Positions 6,872-15,927 of a stretch of 64,000 nt of DNA are shown one piece after another. The notes beneath the pieces were generated by a model, which saw only the letters and a list, made by a program, of their open reading frames with translations, did not search any database and was not told where the DNA came from. The first letter of the stretch is position 1; each line of letters starts with the position of its first letter. This DNA comes from Butyrivibrio sp. VCD2006. Lineage in GTDB: Bacteria > Bacillota > Clostridia > Lachnospirales > Lachnospiraceae. The position numbers and the translations under genes are program-made. The stretch lies in assembly GCF_000423925.1 (NCBI RefSeq), contig NZ_AUIX01000017.1:1-64000 (forward strand), written 5' to 3'.

Positions 6872-7872
6872 TATTTCAGATTCTCCTTAAAGAAGCTCTC
6901 CAGCTTGTCAAAAGGAATATAATCCTTATCTCCGCCATCATATAGATCTGTATGCACCGCATCAGGGATTATCATAAGTTCTTTATTATCAGCATACTTG
7001 CTGTCTTTAATCATATCTGCATAAGCATCCTTTGAGAAATAACATGAGTGTGCCTTTTCTCCATGGACAAGTAATACTGCACTTCTGATCTCGTTTGAAT
7101 ATTTCAGGATGGGCTGGTTTATGAAAGACTCACATCCGGTCACATTCCAACCACCATTAGAGTTAAGGCTTCTTGCATGATATCCACGATCGGTCTTGTA
7201 ATAGCTATGGTAATCCTTAACAAAGAAAGGTGCATCCGAAGGCAACGGATCGACAACTCCACCGCCAAGCTTATAATCACCCGATTTCAGATCCTCCAAC
7301 CTCTGAGCACACATAGCTTTCTTCTTCTCATAACGTGCCTCTTCACTGTCCTCACTGTCAAAGTAACCTTTTGCGTTCACCCTGGTCATATCATACATGG
7401 TGGATGCCACGGTTGCCTTTATTCTCGTATCAAGTGCCGCCGTATTGATCGCCATTCCGCCCCAGCCGCAGATACCTATGATCCCTATCCTGTCAGGATC
7501 AACTCTGTCATTCAGGGAAAGAAAGTCAACCGCCGCCATGAAATCCTCAGTATTGATATCCGGGGAAGCCATATATCTTACATTCCCGCCACTTTCTCCG
7601 GTAAAAGAAGGATCAAACGCTATTGTCAGAAAGCCTCTCTCTGCCATGGTCTGCGCATACAATCCACTGCACTGCTCCTTAACTGCACCAAAGGGACCGC
7701 ATACTGCGATTGCGGGAAGTCTGCCCTCTTTATCTTTGGGTACATACAGATCTGCCGCAAGTGTTATTCCATATCGGTTCACAAAGGTCACCTTGCTGTG
7801 GTCTACCTTATCGCTCATAGGGAATGTTTTGTCCCATTCAGTTACCAGTTTCAGTTCTTCCTTTTTGATCAT
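6871..7872 (-). CDS. alpha/beta hydrolase with Cys nucleophile
   Basis: 333 residues, cytoplasmic. The alpha/beta hydrolase core is clear: RLPAIAVCGPFGAVKEQ (oxyanion region), a nucleophile elbow GICGWGGMA (about 134-142) with Cys in place of Ser as in dienelactone-hydrolase-like enzymes, and the late HTDLYDGGDKDYIPF segment with the catalytic His. The insert at 165-225 is a lid. Substrate unknown. It lies 22 bases after a 74-codon gene and leads into a small gene, a flavodoxin and a lipoprotein, with a LysR gene divergent; the set looks like a regulated detoxification or reductive operon. Confidence 0.87.
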   Translation of the reverse strand: MIKKEELKLVTEWDKTFPMSDKVDHSKVTFVNRYGITLAADLYVPKDKEGRLPAIAVCGPFGAVKEQCSGLYAQTMAERGFLTIAFDPSFTGESGGNVRYMASPDINTEDFMAAVDFLSLNDRVDPDRIGIIGICGWGGMAINTAALDTRIKATVASTMYDMTRVNAKGYFDSEDSEEARYEKKKAMCAQRLEDLKSGDYKLGGGVVDPLPSDAPFFVKDYHSYYKTDRGYHARSLNSNGGWNVTGCESFINQPILKYSNEIRSAVLLVHGEKAHSCYFSKDAYADMIKDSKYADNKELMIIPDAVHTDLYDGGDKDYIPFDKLESFFKENLK

Positions 7873-7894
7873 GATTGCATCCTCCGTTCTCTTA

Positions 7895-8119
7895 TCACTG
7901 TTTATCCGCTTCTTTTTGTGTCTGTCTGATCAGATAGTCCATCCTATCAACCTTCCTCTGACTGTCGTGCATTTCCTCCACCAGATCACATCGACATTTT
8001 CGAAGATACTTTACGAGCCCGTCCATATCTCCGGCTTCGTAAAGTGCTTTTGCTCTCTTTGTTCCTTCCGCAGAGCATCCACTGTCTGTAAGATTTTCTA
8101 TCAGGGTTTTTACTTCCAT
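7895..8119 (-). CDS. conserved small protein (MerR C-terminus-like)
   Basis: 74 residues without a DNA-binding region. The segment KCRCDLVEEMHDSQRKVDRMDYLIRQT resembles the coiled-coil and effector start of MerR-type regulators (pattern CR..L..E.H..Q..ID.LDYLI), so it may be an independent effector-like helper or a trimmed regulator. It is the first gene of the hydrolase operon, starting after AGGTAGGA, divergent from the LysR gene at 8361. Confidence 0.65.
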   Translation of the reverse strand: MEVKTLIENLTDSGCSAEGTKRAKALYEAGDMDGLVKYLRKCRCDLVEEMHDSQRKVDRMDYLIRQTQKEADKQ

Positions 8120-8221
8120 CTGTCCTACCTCGTATCCTCATTATATTTACTTGACGAGTTCTTCGCTAATGAATAAAATGAATATCGTGATATTCCAAAA
8201 TGGAATGTCATGTAGCAATTA

Positions 8222-8345
8222 GCAGTGCATATGAATTTATAATTAGTGCGTTGGGAGTTTGCTCGCATAAGCACTAAATTATAAATCCATATATTCGGCG
8301 AATGCCGAAGAACGAAAAAATGCGAAGCATTTTTGAGTGCACTGC
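8222..8345. repeat. multi-hairpin palindromic element between divergent genes
   Basis: An eight-base outer stem GCAGTGCA/TGCACTGC (8222-8229, 8338-8345) encloses three successive hairpins: a long one of about 20 pairs with one bulge and one mismatch (8229-8249 with 8271-8292), TTCGGC/GCCGAA (8294-8309) and AAAAATGC/GCATTTTT (8316-8334). This layout is a four-way junction on either strand. It resembles a REP/MITE-type mobile repeat or a structured 5' leader of the LysR gene. Only one copy is seen here. Confidence 0.7.
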
Positions 8346-8360
8346 GAACTGGAGGATTCT

Positions 8361-9242
8361 ATGGAGATCAAAAGCCTGCGATACTTCCTTGCCGTCGCAA
8401 GGGAAGAGAATATGACAAAGGCTGCGGACATGCTTCATGTCACACAGCCTACGCTTTCAAAAACATTAAAATCACTCGAAGATGAACTGGGAAAGAAGTT
8501 GTTCACACGTCACAGCTTTAGCATATCCCTGACTGATGAGGGGATGCTTCTTCGCGACCGTGCGGAAGATCTCATCGCCATGGCCGACCGTATAGAACAG
8601 GAATTCATCACCCTTGACGATATCACCGGCGGGGATATCTATTTTGGACTGGCAGAAAGCTTTCAGATACGGCATCTTGCAAAAGAAATCCACAAGTTAA
8701 AGAACCGATATCCCGGTTTTACCTACCATATCACCAGTGGAGATACCGAGCAGGTGACGGAAAAACTTGATAAAGGCCTGCTTGATTTTGCGGTATTATG
8801 TGAAAAGCCAAACTCTGCAGAATACGATTACTTGAAATTTCCGGAAGCCGATGTCTGGGGAACTGTCATGCCTGCTGATCACCCTCTCGCCAAGAAGAAG
8901 TCCGTTAGAGTAAAGGATCTTATCGGTAGGCCATTATTCTGCTCTGAACAAAGCTGGAACAACGAAATTCCTCAATGGGCAAAGGATAGTTTTGACAAGC
9001 TTCATCTTGAGGGCTCTTTCCGTCTGTCCTATAACGGTTCCATGTTTGCAAAGGAAGGGCTTGGGATCCTGCTAACCTTTGAGCATCTGATCGACTGCTC
9101 CAAAGAGAGCGGGCTTGTTTTTCGTCCCCTTTCACCTAAACAGACATCCGAGTTGTATCTGATTTGGAATAAATATCCTTCTTTTACTCCCATAGCTGAA
9201 AAATTCCTTACACAGATCAAAACATCGTTCCACAAACCGTAG
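8361..9242 (+). CDS. LysR family transcriptional regulator
   Basis: 293 residues. The N-terminal helix-turn-helix is standard (MEIKSLRYFLAVAREENMTKAADMLHVTQPTLS region), and residues 90-293 form a periplasmic-binding-like effector domain. The ATG at 8361 follows GGAGG at seven bases; the frame is open for eight more codons upstream, but these belong to the hairpin element. Divergent from the hydrolase-flavodoxin operon, which it probably activates. Confidence 0.92.
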   Translation: MEIKSLRYFLAVAREENMTKAADMLHVTQPTLSKTLKSLEDELGKKLFTRHSFSISLTDEGMLLRDRAEDLIAMADRIEQEFITLDDITGGDIYFGLAESFQIRHLAKEIHKLKNRYPGFTYHITSGDTEQVTEKLDKGLLDFAVLCEKPNSAEYDYLKFPEADVWGTVMPADHPLAKKKSVRVKDLIGRPLFCSEQSWNNEIPQWAKDSFDKLHLEGSFRLSYNGSMFAKEGLGILLTFEHLIDCSKESGLVFRPLSPKQTSELYLIWNKYPSFTPIAEKFLTQIKTSFHKP

Positions 9243-9299
9243 CAAAATTCTCTTCCCGTTCTATCTTCCGGTTTACAGGAAGCTATATCATAAGGAAAA

Positions 9300-9323
9300 A
9301 TCCACGGCAGATGCCGTGGACTT
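9300..9323 (+). terminator. terminator of the LysR gene
   Basis: Perfect hairpin TCCACGGC-AGAT-GCCGTGGA (9301-9320) followed by CTTTGTC, 58 bases after the LysR stop. Fair T-tract only. Confidence 0.7.
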
Positions 9324-9337
9324 TGTCTACAGTCTGA

Positions 9338-9366
9338 AGTGATTAACTTAAAGTTAATCACTTTTC
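9338..9366. terminator. bidirectional palindromic terminator between convergent genes
   Basis: A 25-base near-perfect palindrome (AGTGATTAACTT with AAGTTAATCACT) followed by TTTT on the plus strand, placed between the convergent LysR and fructokinase genes. Confidence 0.65.
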
Positions 9367-9387
9367 GCATATTCTTTGTTCTTATCA

Positions 9388-10353
9388 TTACTTGTTTGTT
9401 AGAAAAGCTGTTATTTCTTCTTGGGTTGGCATTACAGAAAGTGCACCTTTTCTGGTGGTTATAATAGATGCCGCAGCGTTTGCAAACGACAGGCATTCAA
9501 ATAATCCGTCTTTTGTCAGATTATCAAGTCCGTTTCTGTGGATGTAATCTATGGCACAGGCACAGAAGGTATCGCCTGCTCCTGTAGTCTCTATAGTAGC
9601 AGGATTTCTGTACCCGTCTTTTTTGATCACCATATCTTTGTAAAGAGCTATACTTCCTTCAGGTCCAAGTGTGGCAAACACGATTGGAATACCAAAGTCT
9701 CTCTTCATTTTCCTTGCTCCTGCCTCTATATCCTTAAGGCCTGTAAAAAGCTCAATCTCATTATCTGAAATTTTCAGGATATCACAGTTTTCAAAGCCAT
9801 ATTTCATAGCATCTATTGCATCGTCTACGTTCTTCCATAAAGGTTCTCTGTAATTTGGATCAAAAGATATGACTGCTCCGCTCTCTTTAGCTATTGTAAC
9901 AGCTCTGACAGTTGCCTCTTTTGCAGGTTCGTCTGTCATTGACAGTGTTCCAAGATGAAATACATCTGCATTCCTGATAAGATCAGCATTCTTCTCAACA
10001 TCCTCTGCTGTCAGCATCATGTCTGCTCCGGGCTTTCTGTAAAAAGAAAAATCTCTGTCTCCATTTGGAAGCTTGTTTACAAATGCAAGGGTAGTATTTA
10101 CCTCCTCGTCAAAGACAAGTCCGGTAGAGTCTATACCCTGCTTTTCAATTCTCTCTCTTAACATTCTCCCAAAAAAGTCGTTTCCAACCTTGCCGATAAA
10201 AGCTGTGCTGTTGCCTAAATTCTGAAGCATTGACAGCACATTACAGGGTGCTCCGCCTGGATTAGCCTCAAATAAAGGATTTCCCTGGTTGCTGTCTCCG
10301 CTTCCTGTAAAATCAATAAGCAACTCCCCTAGCGCAACTACATCTTTTTTCAT
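9388..10353 (-). CDS. scrK: fructokinase, PfkB family
   Basis: 321-residue PfkB sugar kinase. The N-terminal sugar site is visible (GELLIDFTG, then ANPGGAPCNV about 31-40) and the C-terminal PfkB signature with the anion hole and catalytic Asp is TTGAGDTFCACAIDY (about 254-268). It should phosphorylate fructose released by the two GH32 enzymes encoded upstream, feeding glycolysis. It starts three bases after the GH32 stop behind GAGAGGAAA, so it is the last gene of the fructan/sucrose operon. Confidence 0.93.
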   Translation of the reverse strand: MKKDVVALGELLIDFTGSGDSNQGNPLFEANPGGAPCNVLSMLQNLGNSTAFIGKVGNDFFGRMLRERIEKQGIDSTGLVFDEEVNTTLAFVNKLPNGDRDFSFYRKPGADMMLTAEDVEKNADLIRNADVFHLGTLSMTDEPAKEATVRAVTIAKESGAVISFDPNYREPLWKNVDDAIDAMKYGFENCDILKISDNEIELFTGLKDIEAGARKMKRDFGIPIVFATLGPEGSIALYKDMVIKKDGYRNPATIETTGAGDTFCACAIDYIHRNGLDNLTKDGLFECLSFANAAASIITTRKGALSVMPTQEEITAFLTNK

Positions 10354-10356
10354 AAG

Positions 10357-11838
10357 TTATTTCCTCTCAAGCTCATACATAGTAACATCCATAAGAAGTT
10401 CTCCAACTGCCTTAAAACTGATACCATCAGCTCTGACATCTGTAAGGATTACCATAGACATTACCTGCTGTCCATTATTGATGAAGAGCTCCATGCTGTA
10501 TCTGTCAAGAACAAGTCTAAGTGAAATCTCACCCTTATTTCCTGCAACCTTACATCTTCTCTGATGAACAATGGCTCTTCTGCTTCCTGAATGCTTTCTG
10601 TCTATCTTAACAATATTGTCAACAGGATCATATTCAATCGTTGAATAAGCCTTGCCATTATCAGCAAAACGAATTTCAAATTTTTTATATGAAAGTTCTG
10701 CCTGTGTAGATCTGACTCTTACTGTCATGTCTACGCATCTGCCCTCAATACTTGAAAGTGAAGCACTATCAGAAATAAGTACATTCTGTCTGCTGATTCT
10801 TTTGCCGTAATAATTCTCTATCTCTCTGGCAGGCCACTGAATAAGTCTGTTATCCTTAATAGATATTTCCCTTGGAATACTCATCTGGCCAAACCATGGG
10901 AAGTCATCGCGCCTGATTCCGCATGTATCCCAGTTCTGCATCCAGCCGATCATGACTCTTCGTCCATCAGGAGTCTTGATTGTCTGTGGCGCATAAAAAT
11001 CAATACCATAGTCAACAGCCTGACAGTTTTCTTCGCAGAATTCTCCATTTTCATCGATACTTCCTATCACACACAAGGTTCCGTTTCCGTTGTGGAACTC
11101 AAGCTCTTCAGGGAGCATATCCTGCGGGCTTGTAAGAAGGAGCTGTTTGCCGTCAAGTGAAAAGTAATCAGGGCACTCCCACATTACACCGAATCTGTGA
11201 TTATTCTTGATAACAACCTTATCATAACTCCAGTGAATACCGTCATCACTTACATACTGAAGTATCTGTCCGTCCTTATCAATGGTCTTGTTGCCAACAA
11301 CCATGTAATACTTGCCGTTTTCCTTCCACACCTTGGGATCTCTGAAGTCGAATTTTCCGGCTCCTTCAGGAAGGCTGTCTGCACTAATTACAGGGTTATT
11401 CTCGTATTTCTCATAATCAACACCATCACCTATAGCGATACATTGTGTCTGATACTCGCGGATTTCGCCGTTTTCATCCTCTTCTTTTCTAACGCCTGTA
11501 TATACGAGAAGTTGCTTGCCGTCTTCCATCTCAATGGCACTTCCTGAAAAGCATCCAAACCCGTCATATTTTCCATCGGGCGCCATTGCGCAGGGAAGAT
11601 ACTTCCAGCTGATAAGGTCAGTACTTTCTGCATGTCCCCAGTGCATAGGTCCCCATACTGTCTCATAGGGATAATACTGGTAAAACATATGATATTTTCC
11701 CTTATAGATGCTAAAGCCGTTAGGATCGTTCATCCAACCGCATCTGGGCGTTAAATGAAAGAGAGGACGCTGCTCCTCAGGTATCTTGGCTTCCTTTTTT
11801 ACTTCATATTCTCTTGCTTTATTTAACTTATCACTCAT
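10357..11838 (-). CDS. GH32 beta-fructosidase (sucrase/fructan hydrolase), cytoplasmic
   Basis: About 493 residues without a signal peptide. All three GH32 catalytic motifs are present: WMNDPNG (nucleophile Asp, near residue 35), FRDPK (transition-state Asp) and ECPD (acid/base Glu). A beta-sandwich follows from about residue 350. With an uptake system and a fructokinase in the same operon, it probably hydrolyses imported sucrose or short fructo-oligosaccharides. I take the ATG at 11838, which has GAGG six bases upstream; an ATG at 11850 overlapping the previous stop as ATGA is the alternative and adds four residues. Confidence 0.93.
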   Translation of the reverse strand: MSDKLNKAREYEVKKEAKIPEEQRPLFHLTPRCGWMNDPNGFSIYKGKYHMFYQYYPYETVWGPMHWGHAESTDLISWKYLPCAMAPDGKYDGFGCFSGSAIEMEDGKQLLVYTGVRKEEDENGEIREYQTQCIAIGDGVDYEKYENNPVISADSLPEGAGKFDFRDPKVWKENGKYYMVVGNKTIDKDGQILQYVSDDGIHWSYDKVVIKNNHRFGVMWECPDYFSLDGKQLLLTSPQDMLPEELEFHNGNGTLCVIGSIDENGEFCEENCQAVDYGIDFYAPQTIKTPDGRRVMIGWMQNWDTCGIRRDDFPWFGQMSIPREISIKDNRLIQWPAREIENYYGKRISRQNVLISDSASLSSIEGRCVDMTVRVRSTQAELSYKKFEIRFADNGKAYSTIEYDPVDNIVKIDRKHSGSRRAIVHQRRCKVAGNKGEISLRLVLDRYSMELFINNGQQVMSMVILTDVRADGISFKAVGELLMDVTMYELERK

Positions 11839-11846
11839 AATATTCC

Positions 11847-13211
11847 TCATTTACCATAAATCTTTATATCACTTGCGTCTGCATTTTCCATATTCAGCTT
11901 CCAGGTAGCTCCAACTGCTGAATAAATGCGGTTTGACAGTGCCTTTTGCCCGTCTACATAGATAACCACTATGTCTTTTTCAACTACAACATCAACCTGA
12001 TATTGTCTGCCTTCCTCCAGCTTCATAGCCTGATAGTTGGGAAAAGCATTGTATGAAATGTTGTCCTCTTTATTATTTACAGAGATCTTGTACTCTTCTC
12101 CCTTTTCAGTATTGGAAAATACGAGATCGCATATTCCATCTGCCTGCATCGTAAGTTTATAGCTTAAATGACAGGTATCGGGTACATCTCCCAAATCAAG
12201 TGAACTATCTGCAGCTGCCTCAGATAGTATCTCCTTATTAAAATACTCATTATATTTCTCAGGCATGCACACCCCCAGTGTGCCATCCTGCAATTGTCTA
12301 AGCTCATATACCAGTACGCTTCCTGCCCATGTGTACATGAGGCCATCGCTTTCTCTCTTTTTGCGATCAAGAAAGCCGATCAGATATCTTTTGCCTTCGT
12401 ACTCACATGTTTTTGCTGCATAGAAGCCATTGCCGTCAAATGTGTCAATCTCCGGTTTCTCCCAGGGTCCGAAAAAATCAGACGCTGTTCTGTAGTAAAC
12501 TACATTGTTCCAGCTAAAGACGAGATAGTATTTATCTCCAAGCTTGAACACATCCGGACATTCCATAAAATAAAGTTCTTTGCTTGTATAAAAATCACCC
12601 TTAAAAGTCCAGTTCTCTAAATCCTGCGATTCATAATATATGATTGCACTTTCATCTTCTGCTTCTTTTCTGGCGCCAACCAGCATGATATAGCCGTCAT
12701 CCATCTTAATAACCTGAGGATCACGGAAATCATTGGTACTGTAGCCATTAGGAGCATGCATTATTTCATCATAATTCTTCTCATATTTTTTGTTGTCTTT
12801 ACTTGTTGCGTGCATTAAGCACTCTTTATCAAGTCCGTAGGTGTCATAATAGTCATTATGACCTGTGTAAAAACAGTGATATTTCCCACTGTCATCCCTG
12901 ATAAAGGAACCCGTTCCTATAGCAAGATCCTGAACTTCAGAATCCTCTGCGAATTTTAGAACCTCTCCCTTATCTTCATATGTAGTAAAATCCTTGGTAA
13001 AAAACTGATGAAGCGGGTGATAACCCACGCCATTGTGATCAGTTTCATATAAATAATTCAGATATACGCCTTTATCAGTTGAAAGAGCCATTACATCCCC
13101 AACGTAGCTGTCCTCTGCTCTTGGGAAAAGGCATTGCTCGCCCTTTTTATCAGCGCATCCGGTTAATAAACATAACATAATACCAAATAAAGCTATTGTT
13201 CTTTTTTTCAT
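11847..13211 (-). CDS. GH32-family lipoprotein, extracellular
   Basis: 454 residues beginning with a lipoprotein signal (lipobox LLTGC, Cys 19), so it acts on the outer face of the membrane. GH32 motifs FRDPQ (about 162) and ECPD (about 214) are intact, but the usual NDPNG is replaced: the corresponding N-terminal stretch reads EDSYVGDVMAL, where the Asp after Gly may be the nucleophile. The C-terminal 130 residues form a jelly-roll-like module. It probably trims fructans at the surface for import by the neighbouring ABC transporter. A hairpin with a T run lies 12 bases before the ATG. Confidence 0.88.
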   Translation of the reverse strand: MKKRTIALFGIMLCLLTGCADKKGEQCLFPRAEDSYVGDVMALSTDKGVYLNYLYETDHNGVGYHPLHQFFTKDFTTYEDKGEVLKFAEDSEVQDLAIGTGSFIRDDSGKYHCFYTGHNDYYDTYGLDKECLMHATSKDNKKYEKNYDEIMHAPNGYSTNDFRDPQVIKMDDGYIMLVGARKEAEDESAIIYYESQDLENWTFKGDFYTSKELYFMECPDVFKLGDKYYLVFSWNNVVYYRTASDFFGPWEKPEIDTFDGNGFYAAKTCEYEGKRYLIGFLDRKKRESDGLMYTWAGSVLVYELRQLQDGTLGVCMPEKYNEYFNKEILSEAAADSSLDLGDVPDTCHLSYKLTMQADGICDLVFSNTEKGEEYKISVNNKEDNISYNAFPNYQAMKLEEGRQYQVDVVVEKDIVVIYVDGQKALSNRIYSAVGATWKLNMENADASDIKIYGK

Positions 13212-13216
13212 CTCTT

Positions 13217-13246
13217 ATAAAAGAGGGAGGAGATAACTCCTCCCTC
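13217..13246 (-). terminator. intra-operon terminator/attenuator between binding protein and hydrolases
   Basis: Ten-bp perfect stem (GAGGGAGGAG with CTCCTCCCTC, loop of four) at 13223-13246 followed on the minus strand by TTTTAT, only 45 bases after the solute-binding-protein stop and just before the GH32 lipoprotein ATG. It likely lowers expression of the enzymes relative to the binding protein, and it also buries the only AGGAGG upstream of that ATG. Confidence 0.75.
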
Positions 13247-13291
13247 ACCTTTCGCTTATCAAGCTAATCCCATCAGATGTAACAATGTGTA

Positions 13292-14947
13292 TTACTTGTA
13301 GAACTCATCAAGGTACTTCTGATAGATTGCAAGGTAATCCTCAAGACCATAAGCATTAACCTGCTTGATGTACTCATCCCAATCTGCATCTGTAAGGCCG
13401 TTCATAACGAAGTTACTTCTGCTGGAGTTGATGAAGCTGATAAGATCAGTCTGGATTGTTGTAAGCTTCTCTGTGTCATCAGCTGTCATGAATACGTTAG
13501 GATATACATACTCGCCGTGCATATCATCTGTGTAGTATTCCTTGATCCAGTCAAGACGATACTGAGCATCATCAGGGCATGTTACATATACACCATAGTA
13601 CTCATCAAGGATTGCAAGAGGCCCGCCAACTGCCTCAGCCTCACGAACTTCTACAGGTGAAGCATCGCCAAGAGGCGCGTGCTTGAGCATCTTCTCACCC
13701 TTATCGTTCTCAGAAAGCTCGAAGATATCGAACTCATCATCTTCACCATAGGTTCCCCAGTTGTTCTGAGGTGACTGGAAGGGATCATACATACGATCAA
13801 GCCATGCACATACAAATGCAGGGTTGTCGCACTTAGCTGTAACTACGCATCTGCCGCGGTCAAAACCTGATGTGAATGAACCGTTCATAGGTGTTACGTT
13901 CTTGGTATCAGCCTGAAGAGCTGCAAGAGGCTCATAGTCCTCAAGGTTGTCGATGTTAGCAACGTCCCATGTGAAGCATACGCCGTATCTGTGAGATTTT
14001 CCCTTAGCAACGTATGTTGACCAATCCTGTGTGAAGCACTCGGGATCGATAAGTCCCTCATCATAGAGCTTATGAAGCCACTGCATACCTGACTTGAAGC
14101 CGTCCTGAGTAGCTGTGCAGATAACCTTCTTGTCATCTGTTACAGCGATGTGCTGTCCTATATCGTTATCACCATAACCTTCACCAAAACCGTTGATAAG
14201 AAGGCTGGGATCCTGATCGTTCATGATGCATGACATAGGGATGATATCACCCTCGATGCCAAACTCTGCCTGAAGCTCTGAAGCGTGATCCTTGAATGCC
14301 TTAAGTACTTCTTCGAACTCGTCTACTGTTGTAGGCTTTTCAAGTCCTAGGAAATCAAGCCACTTCTTGTTGATGTAAGTAAAGTTGTTACCTACTGTCT
14401 GGATAGCTGTCTTGTTGGAACCAAGCTGCTCGATCCAGGGAAGAGCCCAGATATGGCCCTCTGAATCCTCACACATTGTGCGATATTCAGGATACTTATC
14501 GAATACAGCCTTAAGATTAGGCATGTTTTTGTCAATATATTCTTCAACAGGAAGAATAACGCCCTGGTCTGCATATCTGATAAGATCAGAGTTACTGAAT
14601 CCTGCATTGAATATGAAATCTGTAAGCATGTCCTTGTTAGCCATTGTCAGCTGAATCTTGTCTCCCCACTGATCGTTTGAAATAGCTGTCCAATCTACAT
14701 GTACATTGGTCTCCTCTTCAAGTCTCTTGAAGATTGTTCTGTTGTTAGGCTCAGCCTCTGTTCCTGAAGGATAGCTGATTGTACCTGTGATAGTAACCTT
14801 CTCTTCAAGAGGGAAAGTGATGTTCTCAGCATCTACCTTAGCTGCACCACTGCCAGTTGAAGTCCCCTTGCCACAACCTGTGAGCGCACTTGCTGACATA
14901 GCAATGACAAGCGCTGTAGACAGTAACTTTGTTGTTTTCTTTTTCAT
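13292..14947 (-). CDS. extracellular sugar-binding lipoprotein of ABC importer
   Basis: 551 residues; lipoprotein signal with lipobox ALTGC (Cys about 25). Size and features (NNRTIFKRLEEETNVHVDW, then long Trp/Tyr-rich lobes with DQDPSLLINGFGEGYGDN) fit the large LipO/LplA-type solute-binding proteins that pair with LplB/LplC permeases. Context indicates fructo-oligosaccharide or sucrose binding. Codon use is strongly biased, as expected for a highly expressed protein. The ATP-hydrolysing subunit is not encoded here; these systems usually share a common MsmX-like ATPase. Confidence 0.92.
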   Translation of the reverse strand: MKKKTTKLLSTALVIAMSASALTGCGKGTSTGSGAAKVDAENITFPLEEKVTITGTISYPSGTEAEPNNRTIFKRLEEETNVHVDWTAISNDQWGDKIQLTMANKDMLTDFIFNAGFSNSDLIRYADQGVILPVEEYIDKNMPNLKAVFDKYPEYRTMCEDSEGHIWALPWIEQLGSNKTAIQTVGNNFTYINKKWLDFLGLEKPTTVDEFEEVLKAFKDHASELQAEFGIEGDIIPMSCIMNDQDPSLLINGFGEGYGDNDIGQHIAVTDDKKVICTATQDGFKSGMQWLHKLYDEGLIDPECFTQDWSTYVAKGKSHRYGVCFTWDVANIDNLEDYEPLAALQADTKNVTPMNGSFTSGFDRGRCVVTAKCDNPAFVCAWLDRMYDPFQSPQNNWGTYGEDDEFDIFELSENDKGEKMLKHAPLGDASPVEVREAEAVGGPLAILDEYYGVYVTCPDDAQYRLDWIKEYYTDDMHGEYVYPNVFMTADDTEKLTTIQTDLISFINSSRSNFVMNGLTDADWDEYIKQVNAYGLEDYLAIYQKYLDEFYK

Positions 14948-15002
14948 TGTCCTCTCCTTTTCATTAGAAACTATTCAAACCTGTATAACAGGTGAATTAA
15001 CG

Positions 15003-15914
15003 TTAGCCTTTAACTGAACCAACCATAATTCCCGAATCAAAATACTTCTGGAAGAACGGATACATAACTATCAAAGGCAAGCTTGAAATGATGATAGTTG
15101 CATATTTCAAAAGCTCTGCAAGCTGTGCTCTTTGTGCAGTACTCTGCATATCTGCGATCATACCCGGATCAGGCTCATTCTGAATAAGGATTGCTCTAAG
15201 AACGAGCTGCAAAGGCTGCTTACTTGCTGAATTCAGATAGATCATTGCATCGAAATAGCTGTTCCACATTCCTACGAACTGCCAGAGGATAAGCACTGCG
15301 ATAAGTGGTGTACATACAGGAAGCAGTATTCTAAAGAAGAATGTAAGCTCATTAGCACCATCCACATCAGCTGCCTCTCTAAGCTCGCCGGGAACGCCCT
15401 TATAATAGGTTCTTGCTATGATCATGTTCCAAACACTGAATGATCCCGGAAGAATTACAGCCCACATGCTGTCTAAAAGTCCCATATTACTTATAAGTAA
15501 GTATGTAGGGATAAGTCCGCCTCCGAAGAACATTGTTATGATGAAAATCGTGTTGAAGATTGATTTTCCCTTAAAATCATCTCTTGACATAGGATAAGCA
15601 CACAAAAGAGTTATAAATACTGAAATTACTGCAAACAGTACGGAATAAAGAATCGCATTGAAAAATCCCGTCCATATCTGTGAGTTGGTCATAACTCTCT
15701 CATAAGCTGTCAGTGTCCACTTACTGAAATCAAAAACAATACCTTTATTCTGAAGTGTTATCGGATCCATAAATGAAGCAACGATGATATAAACCACAGG
15801 TCCGATTATAGCCAGCACGAAAGCTGCAAGAATGATATATCCCACAAGAAGGAATATTTTATCTCCAAGAGAAGCTCTTGCGAACTCGCTCTTTTTATTT
15901 GTTGTCTTAATCAT
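15003..15914 (-). CDS. ABC sugar permease, LplC/CUT1 type
   Basis: About 303 residues with six transmembrane segments and the permease EAA loop GELREAADVDGANELTFFFRI..P (about 175-200 in this numbering), which contacts the ATPase. Partner of the permease encoded 13 bases upstream. I start at the ATG at 15914 (AGGGG upstream, no overlap); an ORF extension to 15959 would overlap the upstream permease by 32 bases. Confidence 0.93.
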   Translation of the reverse strand: MIKTTNKKSEFARASLGDKIFLLVGYIILAAFVLAIIGPVVYIIVASFMDPITLQNKGIVFDFSKWTLTAYERVMTNSQIWTGFFNAILYSVLFAVISVFITLLCAYPMSRDDFKGKSIFNTIFIITMFFGGGLIPTYLLISNMGLLDSMWAVILPGSFSVWNMIIARTYYKGVPGELREAADVDGANELTFFFRILLPVCTPLIAVLILWQFVGMWNSYFDAMIYLNSASKQPLQLVLRAILIQNEPDPGMIADMQSTAQRAQLAELLKYATIIISSLPLIVMYPFFQKYFDSGIMVGSVKG

Positions 15915-15927
15915 TTTCTTTTTCCCC

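Noticed and set aside
7177-8176. Two long plus-strand open frames (about 250 codons each) opposite the hydrolase and small gene
   Set aside because: They are antisense shadows: no ribosome sites, Ser/Ile/Cys-rich composition, and the minus strand has clear protein families there.
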